Notes under the pieces: model-generated | Databases searched by the model: none | The model's input: only the letters and a program-made list of their open reading frames with translations | What the model was told of the DNA's origin: nothing | Shown here: one piece after another, positions 57,651 through 64,000 of the stretch | How the letters are laid out: the number at the start of each line of letters is the position of its first letter | How positions within the stretch are numbered: position 1 is the stretch's first letter | DNA from: JBBSBL01 sp046330255 | GTDB lineage: Bacteria > Actinomycetota > Thermoleophilia > Solirubrobacterales > Solirubrobacteraceae | Assembly: GCA_046330255.1 (NCBI GenBank) | Contig: JAXLTC010000001.1 | Coordinates: 1 to 64,000, forward strand | Length of the DNA: 64,000 nt | Direction of reading: 5' to 3' | Position numbers and translations under genes: made by a program

Positions 57651-58409
57651 ATGCGCACCCCGTTGATCGCCGCCGCGACGCTCGCAGCGCTCGGGGCGCC
57701 ACCCGCCGCCACGGCATCGGCGCAGGAGAATCCTTGCGTGCAGGCGTCCTGGCGGGGCCTGCGCTGCCCCGACCTGGTCATGAAGCGGCCCGCCGACGTG
57801 AAGGTCGTGCGCGAGGGACCCTGGCGCTGGCTCCAGAGCCAGAACAGCATCGACAACATCGGCTCGGGCCCCGCCGAGCTGGACGCGTTCCGCCCGGGCC
57901 GCGCACGCCGCATGGTCGCGCGCCAGCGCATCTACCGGCGCGGCGGGGGCTCGATCGTGGTCGGCGGGCGGGGGCGGGTGGTGTGGAAGCCGATCCCCGG
58001 CCAGGGCGGCTACTGGAAGTGGGAGAACGCGGCCCGCATGGAGCTGTGGTCGCTGGACCGCTCGGGCCGCCAGGTGCGGATGGTGCGCCGCAGCCCGAAG
58101 CTGGTCTACTGCCTGCGCGACCTGTTCCGCACCCGCCCGCGGCTGCGCGGCTCGCCGCGCCGAGCGCACTACCCGGGATGCAACCAGGACCCCCGGATCC
58201 GGCGCGACGTGCTGGGCACCTCTGTCGGCTGGTCAGACGTGTACCCGTCGCACTACTACGAGCAGTACATCGACGTGACCGGCCTGCGCGGCCGCTACGC
58301 GCTCGTGCACGTCGCCGACCCCGAGAACGTGCTCTACGAGTCGAACGAGACCAACAACGCCGCGCGCGTGATCGTCTCGCTGCCCTCTGGGCGGGTCGTC
58401 GGGCGCTAG
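57651..58409 (+). CDS. secreted lysyl oxidase-like protein
   Basis: 252 residues with a signal peptide (IAAATLAALGAPPAATASAQ). The mature protein matches the bacterial lysyl-oxidase-like pattern: CPDLVMKRPADVKVV, YWKWENAARMELWSLD, GWSDVYPSHYYEQYIDVTGL and ENVLYESNETNNAARVIVSL. The usual copper-binding HxHxH cluster is not obvious: the position where relatives have H-H-W-H reads YWKWEN, so catalytic activity is doubtful. TACCGT is 9 nt before the ATG. Confidence 0.78.
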   Translation: MRTPLIAAATLAALGAPPAATASAQENPCVQASWRGLRCPDLVMKRPADVKVVREGPWRWLQSQNSIDNIGSGPAELDAFRPGRARRMVARQRIYRRGGGSIVVGGRGRVVWKPIPGQGGYWKWENAARMELWSLDRSGRQVRMVRRSPKLVYCLRDLFRTRPRLRGSPRRAHYPGCNQDPRIRRDVLGTSVGWSDVYPSHYYEQYIDVTGLRGRYALVHVADPENVLYESNETNNAARVIVSLPSGRVVGR

Positions 58410-58451
58410 CTCATCCGCGCCGCATCCCGCCGCGAGGTAGCCTCGCGCCGC

Positions 58452-59648
58452 GTGACCGCGCGCGCCGGCCGCTTTCCGCTTTTCGACTCCCTGCGGGCGA
58501 TCGCCGCCCTGAGCGTGGTCGTGTTCCACCTCGCGTTCGTCACCGGCCTGCCGGGATGGGCGCACCGGGCGGTGCCGTACGTCACCCAGCTCGGGGACGT
58601 CGGGGTCTCGATCTTCTTCGCGATCTCGGGCTTCCTGCTCTACCGCCCGTTCGTCGCCGCCCGGCTACGCCGCGACGCCGAACCGTCGATCCGCGCGTAT
58701 GCGCTTCGCCGCCTGCTGCGGATCCTGCCGGCCTACTGGCTCGCGCTGCTCGTGACGGCGCTGATCGCCCCCCACGACGAGGTGTTCGGCCCCGACGCGC
58801 TCCGCTACTGGCTGCTGCTCCAGGGCTACTGGCAGGACTCGATCGCGGGCGGCATCGGCCCGGCGTGGACGCTGACGATCGAGATGGCCTTCTACGCCGT
58901 GCTACCCCTCTGGGTCCTCGCGATGCGCCGGGTGCCGTTCCGCTCGGAGCGAGGCTTCCTCGCGACCGAGCTGGGCGGCGTCGCCGCGCTCTGCGCCCTC
59001 AGCGCGGTGTGGCGCTGGGCCGCGATCAGGGGGCTGCCCGCCGGCGCCAACCCGCTGAGCCCGCGGCTCCTGAACCTGCCGGCGATGGCCGATCATTTCG
59101 CCGTGGGCATGGGGCTTGCCGTCCTGAGCGTCGCCGCCGCTCGGCGCTCCGCGGCGACGGCCGGTGAGCGCTTCCTCGCGCGCTTTCCGTGGGTCCCGTG
59201 GCTCGTGGCTGCGGCGGCCTGGTACGGAATGGCCCGTTTCCGCCCGATCGTCGCGGGCAACGGCGGCCACTACGCGGCTCACCGTACGCTGGAGCTCGTG
59301 CTCGCGGGTGCCTTTCTGCTGCCGGCGGTGTTCGCGTGGGACGCGGGCGGCCTTGTCAGGCGCCTGCTCGCGCTGAAGCCCCTGCTCTGGGTGGGGATGG
59401 TCTCCTACGGCGTGTACCTGTGGCACCTCGACGTGATCACCGAGCTCTCCGAGCGGACTTCCCTGGGCCGCGCCGGCCTGTGGGTGGTCGCCCTGGCGAC
59501 GACGATCGCGATCGCCGCGGCGAGCTGGTACGCGCTCGAGCGCCACGCGATCGCGCTCGGCCGCAGGCTCGGATCGCGCTGGGTGCGGCCGCGCCGCGAT
59601 CCCGACGACGCCACCGGGTCGCTCGCGACCCCGGGCCAGGCCAAGTGA
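58452..59648 (+). CDS. membrane-bound acyltransferase (acyltransferase 3 / OafA family)
   Basis: 398 residues with about ten hydrophobic segments. The N-terminal FDSLRAIAALSVVVFHLAFV has the family arginine and catalytic histidine; DVGVSIFFAISGFLLYRPFV, RRLLRILPAYWLALLVTAL and WTLTIEMAFYAVLPLWVL follow. C-terminal YGVYLWHLDVI is also conserved. It would transfer acyl groups onto exported saccharides. The stop overlaps the next gene by GTGA. TAGCCT is 8 nt before the GTG. Confidence 0.9.
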   Translation: MTARAGRFPLFDSLRAIAALSVVVFHLAFVTGLPGWAHRAVPYVTQLGDVGVSIFFAISGFLLYRPFVAARLRRDAEPSIRAYALRRLLRILPAYWLALLVTALIAPHDEVFGPDALRYWLLLQGYWQDSIAGGIGPAWTLTIEMAFYAVLPLWVLAMRRVPFRSERGFLATELGGVAALCALSAVWRWAAIRGLPAGANPLSPRLLNLPAMADHFAVGMGLAVLSVAAARRSAATAGERFLARFPWVPWLVAAAAWYGMARFRPIVAGNGGHYAAHRTLELVLAGAFLLPAVFAWDAGGLVRRLLALKPLLWVGMVSYGVYLWHLDVITELSERTSLGRAGLWVVALATTIAIAAASWYALERHAIALGRRLGSRWVRPRRDPDDATGSLATPGQAK

Positions 59649-60478
59649 ACGGCGAGTCCCCGCAGCCGCCGCCGCTCACCGCGCTCGCCCTGGAGCCGTC
59701 GCCGCCGGTCGCGCTGCTCAAGCTGCGGCGCCCGGAGAAGCTCAACGCGCTCACGCCCGCGATGCTCGGGGAGATCGCGACGGCGGCCGCGTGGCTCGAC
59801 CGGGTGCCGGGGGTCGCCTCGGTCATCGTGTGCGGCGCCGGCCGCGCGTTCAGCGCCGGCTTCGACCTCGGAGCGATGGCGGACGTGAACGCCTCCGGCG
59901 GTGACGCGCGGGCGACCGCGGCGCTGGGGCGCCGGGCCGCCGACGCCCTGGCCGCAATGCGTCCGGTGACGGTCGCCGCGGTCCACGGCCGCTGCGTCGG
60001 CGGCGGCATCGTGCTGGCCGCGAGCTGCGACATCGTCGTGGCCGAGCGAGACGCGCTCTTCTCGATCCCGGAGCTCGACCTGGGCATCCCGCTCGCGTGG
60101 GGCGGCGTGCCGGCGCTGGTGCGCGCGGTCGGCGCCGCCCGCGCGAAGGAGCTGATCCTCACGTGCCGCGCGTTCGACGGGGCCGAGGCGCACGCGATCG
60201 GGCTCGCGACCCGCCTGGCCGGGCCGGGAGCCGCGCGCGCGGCGGCGGAGGAACTGGCCCGCGACATCGCCGCGCGCGGGCGCCTGAACACGGCGGCCAC
60301 CAAGGCCCACGTGCGCGCGGCGGCGTCCGGCGCAGCGGCCTCGGCGGAGGCTGAGCTGGACGCGCTCGTGGCCGCGCTGGCCGATCCCGAGTCGGCTCAC
60401 GCGCGCGCCCGCTACCTGGAGGGGCTCGTGGCGCGGCGGCGGAGCCCTGGGGGTCCGGCGGGAGACGCGCCGGGCTAG
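59645..60478 (+). CDS. enoyl-CoA hydratase/isomerase family protein
   Basis: Crotonase-fold protein of 277 residues: ALLKLRRPEKLNALTPAMLG, VIVCGAGRAFSAGFDLGAMA (oxyanion hole), VHGRCVGGGIVLAASCDIVV and FSIPELDLGIPLAWGGVPAL. In the last block relatives with hydratase activity carry glutamates; one Glu (PELDLG) is present and the second position reads Ala-Trp, so isomerase or another activity is possible. Translationally coupled to the acyltransferase. Its TAG shares a CTAG with the convergent gene. Confidence 0.85.
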   Translation: MNGESPQPPPLTALALEPSPPVALLKLRRPEKLNALTPAMLGEIATAAAWLDRVPGVASVIVCGAGRAFSAGFDLGAMADVNASGGDARATAALGRRAADALAAMRPVTVAAVHGRCVGGGIVLAASCDIVVAERDALFSIPELDLGIPLAWGGVPALVRAVGAARAKELILTCRAFDGAEAHAIGLATRLAGPGAARAAAEELARDIAARGRLNTAATKAHVRAAASGAAASAEAELDALVAALADPESAHARARYLEGLVARRRSPGGPAGDAPG

Positions 60479-61761
60479 GACCGAACCGCCACCCGCAGGA
60501 TCGCCTCCGCGGCGCGCTCGGTTCCCGGATTCGCCCGCAGGCGAGCCGAGATCGTCGCGAGCCGCGCCGCGAGCGCCTCGTCGCCGAGCAGGCGGTCCAC
60601 GGCCGACGCCAGCTCGGAGTCCTCGAAGCCGTAGGTGTCGAGGCGCTCGCCGAAGCCGGCCTCGGCGACCCGCGTCGCGTTGTCGTGCTGGTCCCAGAAG
60701 ATCGGCAGCACGAGCATCGGGCGACCGAAGTGGAAGCACTCGGTGACCGTGTTGTTGCCCCCGTGCGTGATAACGAGGTCGACCTGCGGAAGCACGCTGG
60801 TCTGCGGGACCTGCTCGGCCCCGGCCTGGTTCGGCGCTAGCCGCAGCAGATCGTGCTGCGGGCCCATGCTGACCACGTAGCGGTGGGGCGTCGAGCCGAG
60901 CAGGTCGAGCAACCGCTGCATAAGCTCGGTGTCGGCCGAGCCGAGCGAGCCCAGGCTCAGGTACACGAGCCTGCCCTCGCCCTCGGCGATCTCCGCCGGG
61001 ATCTCGTACGCGGCGTCGGTGGCCCGCACGCACGAGTCGAGGCGCGTCCAGCCCGCGCCGAGCGGTCGCGAGCGGGGGTAGTCGGCCTCCTCGGGGTAGA
61101 GGAACAGGTTGAGGTCCGGGCTCTCGTGGATGAACGCCATCTCCGGCAGCGGCGGGCAGCCCTGCTCGCCCATCCACTCGTCGAACTCCCGCCACATCGG
61201 CTCGTGGGTGCGCCGGTACTCGGCGCGGAACTCCTCCCAGCCGGAGCGGTCCGCGACCGGGTAGCCGGAGAAGACTGGCGGAAGCTCGGGGTCGTGCATC
61301 TCCAGGGGGTTGCACGAGACGATCCGCACCCACGGCGCGTCCGCGTTGACGACCGCGGCGAAGCCCGGGACGTTGTCCTCGACGATCGCGTCGGGACGGA
61401 GCTCGCCGAAGATCTCACGCAGCCTCGGCTCGACGTAGCGCGCGCCGTCGAGCAGGGCCTTCCAGGTGGGCGCGATGAACCCCTCGAGCTGCTCCAGCGT
61501 CGAACGACGGAAGACCGGTGCGGTGTCGCGGATGAAGTCCTTCCAGAACTGCCCCGGTGCCTCCTCGACCTCGGGCGCCGGGCCGAGCCGCATCAGCCGC
61601 TCCTCGAAGCCCTGGGCCTCGAGCGTGCCGGCGAACGACTCCTCGACCACGAAAACCGGCCGGCCCCCGCGCCGGCGCAGGGCGTCGGCGATCCCGACGC
61701 AGTTGTTCGTCGGGCCGTATGCCCCCTCCGGGAAGAAGACCACCACCGGCTCGCTCGCCAT
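60475..61761 (-). CDS. GT1-like (UGT/MGT) glycosyltransferase
   Basis: 428-residue GT-B enzyme. The N-terminal domain starts VVFFPEGAYGPTNNCVGIAD and the C-terminal donor site shows GRLVYLSLGSLGSADTELMQ, VLPQVDLVITHGGNNTVTEC and FHFGRPMLVLPIFWDQHDNA, the UDP-sugar binding signature of macrolide/UGT-type transferases. The ATG has GGAGGG about 4 nt upstream. The acceptor is unknown. It converges with the hydratase, overlapping by 4 nt. Confidence 0.9.
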   Translation of the reverse strand: MASEPVVVFFPEGAYGPTNNCVGIADALRRRGGRPVFVVEESFAGTLEAQGFEERLMRLGPAPEVEEAPGQFWKDFIRDTAPVFRRSTLEQLEGFIAPTWKALLDGARYVEPRLREIFGELRPDAIVEDNVPGFAAVVNADAPWVRIVSCNPLEMHDPELPPVFSGYPVADRSGWEEFRAEYRRTHEPMWREFDEWMGEQGCPPLPEMAFIHESPDLNLFLYPEEADYPRSRPLGAGWTRLDSCVRATDAAYEIPAEIAEGEGRLVYLSLGSLGSADTELMQRLLDLLGSTPHRYVVSMGPQHDLLRLAPNQAGAEQVPQTSVLPQVDLVITHGGNNTVTECFHFGRPMLVLPIFWDQHDNATRVAEAGFGERLDTYGFEDSELASAVDRLLGDEALAARLATISARLRANPGTERAAEAILRVAVRS

Positions 61762-61845
61762 GCCGCCCTCCGTGTCGCGCTGTCGCAGGCGCGCAGTATG
61801 CCCTCCCCGCCCCGCGCGTGCCCCTCCTGTGCCAGGCTTGCCGGG

Positions 61846-62589
61846 ATGCTCGTCCTGGACGAGGGAGACGACTGGATCGCGATCCCCCAGCCCGCGCACG
61901 CCTGGCTCGCCGGCGAGGTCGCGCGGGCGTGGGGTGACGGGCCGATCGAGCGGCCCGAGCCGTTCGCGGAGGTCTGCCTCGGCACCGAGCAGCACGACGT
62001 CGCCTGGGCCGCCTGGGATCTGCGCCCGCCGCTCCACGCGCCCGCGCGGCGCGCGGCGAGCTTCCTGGAGGCGCCGTTCCGGCCCCGGCTGGAGATCTGG
62101 TGGGACGCGCCCCGTGTGATGCTCGCCCAGAGCCCGTGGGCCGCGCTGCTGGTCTCGCTGCACGGCACGAACATCCACACGCGCTTCGTCGACGCGGAGC
62201 GCCTGCCGCCGGCCGAGGGCGACCTCGTGCGCTCCTACCTCGCCGAGCAGCGCCGGGTCCAGGACGCGCTGATCGCGTCGCTCGGGACAAGCCGCGAGGC
62301 GGCCGAGCACGCGGGCGACTTCGTCTTCTGCCTGGACTCGATCTCGCTCGGCGTCTGCCACGGATGGGGCGCGATGGACCTGCCGCCCGTCGCCGGCGAG
62401 CGGCTGCGCCTGGCGCCCGCCGGGGAGGGAGCGTTCACGCTCGATCCGTGGCCGCTGGCGGCCCGCCGGCTCGAGGTCGGCGTGCGCGCGAAGCGGATGC
62501 GGGAGCGCTTCGACGACGAGGGAACGCTGCACGCGGCGCTCGACGCCGCGCCCTGGGAGCGGCTGAGCTGGACGCTGCACGCGGCGTAG
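61846..62589 (+). CDS. DUF3891 family protein
   Basis: 247 residues. The start LVLDEGDDWIAIPQPAHAWL then AGEVARAWG, the EVCLGTEQHDVAWAAWDLRP block and RLEVGVRAKRM near the end match the DUF3891 pattern as I remember it. Conserved histidines (QPAHAW, EQHD, SLHGTNIHT) suggest a metal site. No signal peptide. Function unknown; it diverges from the glycosyltransferase. Confidence 0.8.
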   Translation: MLVLDEGDDWIAIPQPAHAWLAGEVARAWGDGPIERPEPFAEVCLGTEQHDVAWAAWDLRPPLHAPARRAASFLEAPFRPRLEIWWDAPRVMLAQSPWAALLVSLHGTNIHTRFVDAERLPPAEGDLVRSYLAEQRRVQDALIASLGTSREAAEHAGDFVFCLDSISLGVCHGWGAMDLPPVAGERLRLAPAGEGAFTLDPWPLAARRLEVGVRAKRMRERFDDEGTLHAALDAAPWERLSWTLHAA

Positions 62590-62604
62590 CGGGCGGCGAG
62601 CGAG

Positions 62605-62994
62605 TCAGATGTGGTACATCGCCGCGCCCGCCTCGCGGGCGTCGCGCTCGGCGACGTCGGCGATGGTGGTCGTGCCCAGCAGATCGCGCGCGGCGGCCGC
62701 GGCGTCCGCGAACACGCCCTCGGCGTCCTGCCCGAGCGGGCCGTCGAGCAGCTCGACCACGTCGAGCACGGTCACCTCGGCGGGCGGGCGGGCGAAGCTG
62801 TAGCCGCCCTTCACGCCGCGCTGGGAGCGCAGGACGCCGGCGCGGCGCAGCGTCGCGAAGAGCTGCTCGAGGAACTGCGGCGGGATGTCGCGGCGACGCG
62901 CGAGCTCCGCGATCGGGACCGGCCCCGCTCCGCTGCGCGCGAGCTCCGAGAGGGCCCGCACCGCGTAGGGGCTCTTCGTCGTGATCGAGATCAT
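62605..62994 (-). CDS. Rrf2-family transcriptional regulator without Fe-S cysteines
   Basis: 129 residues with the Rrf2 winged helix: ITTKSPYAVRALSELARSGA, GPVPIAELARRRDIPPQFLE, QLFATLRRAGVLRSQRGVKG and GYSFARPPAEVTVLDVVELL. The cysteines that bind an iron-sulfur cluster in IscR/NsrR are absent; there is no cysteine at all, as in CymR, the cysteine-metabolism repressor. TAGGAT is 10 nt before the ATG. cysE/cysK lie 5-6 kb away; a regulatory link is only an inference. Confidence 0.9.
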   Translation of the reverse strand: MISITTKSPYAVRALSELARSGAGPVPIAELARRRDIPPQFLEQLFATLRRAGVLRSQRGVKGGYSFARPPAEVTVLDVVELLDGPLGQDAEGVFADAAAAARDLLGTTTIADVAERDAREAGAAMYHI

Positions 62995-63030
62995 CGGCGC
63001 CCCGATCCTACGTCGCGGGCGCGATACGGA

Positions 63031-64000
63031 TCAGATCCAGCCGCGCTCGGTGGCCATCAGGACGGCCTGGGCGCGGTCGACGGCGCCGAGCTTGCCGTAG
63101 ATGTTGTGCAGGTGCGTGCGCACCGTGCTCGGGGAGAGGTCGAGCTCGAGCGCGATCTGCTTGTAGACCTTTCCGTGCCCGAGGCGCCGCAGCACCTCGA
63201 CCTCGCGCGAGGACAGCGGGCAGGGGTCGATCTGGCGTACGCGCCCGTTCCCCGGCGGGAACGGGAGGTCGTACAGGACCGAGCGCAGCTCGACCCCGCC
63301 CAGGCCGAGCGCGCGGGCGACCTTCAGCAGCTCGCCGGGAGCCACGGGCGAGCCCTGCGCGTAGTGGGCGAGCATGTCCGCCAGGCGCACGAGCGCCTGC
63401 TCGCCCTCGGGGTCGTCGGCGTGGTGGCGCTCGATCGTCCGCGCGACCGCCTTCGGGAGCCCCCAGCGGCGCGCCAGGACGCCGCCCACGAGCGCGTGGT
63501 CGACGCCGAGCTCGCGGCGCTCGCGGTGGATGCGCTCCTCGGGAGTGCGGGCGTCCTCGTGCACCTGCCCCGGGTAGCCGGGGTAGGCGTGGACGAGCAC
63601 GAGCTTGCCGATGTCGTGCAGCAGGGCGGTGACCATCAGGCGGTCGCGCGACTCGTAGCCCAGCTCCGCGCCTAGCCGGTCGGCGGCGCGCTGCGTGGCG
63701 ACCGCGTGCAGGCGGAACCGCTCGGGGGTCACGTCCCAGAGCCCGCCGCGCTCGAAGAAGTCGAAGGTGCGTGCGCGCGAGGCGAGCGCCTCGACGGCCT
63801 GCGGGCCGAGCGCGTCGACCGCCTCGACGACGCTCTCGATCTTGCCGCGGCGCTTGCCCTCGACACGGTTGGCGAGCCGAAGGGTCGCGATCGCGAGCGC
63901 CACGTCGGACTCGACCGTGGTCACGATGTCCGCGAGCGCCGGCCGCTCCTCGGTGAGCAGGTGCAGGACGCGGTTGCGCGACTCTGCCAGCACGGGGAAC
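63031..64000 (-). CDS. HDOD-domain protein with C-terminal LuxR helix-turn-helix (partial, runs off window)
   Basis: At least 320 residues. The N-terminal ~210 residues form an HDOD signalling domain (VESDVALAIATLRLANRVEG, VDALGPQAVEALASRARTFD, MVTALLHDIGKLVLVHAYPG, VDHALVGGVLARRWGLPKAV). The C-terminus is a LuxR/GerE helix-turn-helix: PLSSREVEVLRRLGHGKVYK, QIALELDLSPSTVRTHLHNI, YGKLGAVDRAQAVLMA. The frame stays open to the window edge and the usual HDOD N-terminus (LP-x-LP) would lie there, so the GTG at 63991-63993 is probably internal. A DNA-binding output on HDOD suggests a transcriptional regulator with unknown input. Confidence 0.88.
   Translation of the reverse strand, partial: FPVLAESRNRVLHLLTEERPALADIVTTVESDVALAIATLRLANRVEGKRRGKIESVVEAVDALGPQAVEALASRARTFDFFERGGLWDVTPERFRLHAVATQRAADRLGAELGYESRDRLMVTALLHDIGKLVLVHAYPGYPGQVHEDARTPEERIHRERRELGVDHALVGGVLARRWGLPKAVARTIERHHADDPEGEQALVRLADMLAHYAQGSPVAPGELLKVARALGLGGVELRSVLYDLPFPPGNGRVRQIDPCPLSSREVEVLRRLGHGKVYKQIALELDLSPSTVRTHLHNIYGKLGAVDRAQAVLMATERGWI

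Noticed and set aside
1..64000. tRNA, rRNA or known riboswitch genes
   Set aside because: None recognised by eye on either strand; a covariance-model scan would be needed to exclude small ones.

Overview
The window is high-GC actinobacterial chromosome (roughly 70% G+C or more outside one accessory stretch) with GTG/TTG starts, tightly packed genes and many start codons only 6-10 nt behind a TAnnnT box. Gene content (classical menaquinone pathway, GatCAB, three-domain SerA, PotABCD, many secreted propeller-like proteins) suggests a member of Thermoleophilia/Solirubrobacterales. That placement is an inference from composition and gene content, not a database result.

Layout. 1-6.5 kb: leucine synthesis on the minus strand, read leuL leader-leuA, then an XRE-cupin regulator-leuC-leuD-methyltransferase-leuB-ilvE (ilvE runs off the window). 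6.5-15 kb: a minus-strand polyamine block, potA-potD-potB-potC-FAD amine oxidase, followed by an APC permease, a universal stress protein and a quinone oxidoreductase. 15-18.7 kb: class V aminotransferase-serA, divergent from a metallo-beta-lactamase-fold hydrolase. 18.8-25.7 kb: an accessory region holding a secreted propeller-like protein, a 3' fragment of a second ilvC fused to a carboxymuconolactone decarboxylase-like fragment, a four-gene operon of exported or unknown proteins including a GH-A-like hydrolase (visibly AT-richer), a nested IS256-family element, and an AbrB antitoxin whose PIN-like toxin appears cut off by the IS. 25.7-29.2 kb: intact ilvC, a methyltransferase and a secreted protein.

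29.2-42.6 kb: menaquinone synthesis in pieces (menE / menB-menA-menC / menH divergent to menD / menF), interspersed with a lipoprotein esterase-like gene, an SDR epimerase, membrane proteins and a patatin. 42.6-44.9 kb: ilvB-ilvN, overlapping menF. 45-53 kb: two small membrane proteins, gatC-gatA-gatB, a DUF2510 protein, folD, pcrA. 53-64 kb: polysaccharide deacetylase, two GT2 glycosyltransferases, cysE, cysK, a lysyl-oxidase-like secreted protein, an acyltransferase, an enoyl-CoA hydratase-like protein, a GT1-like glycosyltransferase, DUF3891, an Rrf2 regulator and an HDOD-LuxR protein cut by the window edge.

Working together: leuABCD, ilvBNC and ilvE (partial) cover most of valine/isoleucine/leucine synthesis (ilvD and ilvA are absent here). 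MenF, D, H, C, E, B and A give chorismate to demethylmenaquinone, with no obvious MenG or dedicated DHNA-CoA thioesterase. CysE/CysK and SerA plus the aminotransferase link serine to cysteine. The most interesting signals are the leucine-rich leader before leuA with a mutually exclusive RNA pairing, a Tam-like methyltransferase translationally coupled inside the leu operon, an XRE-cupin regulator with a palindrome over its own -10 box, and the ilvC-fragment/IS/toxin-antitoxin scar region.
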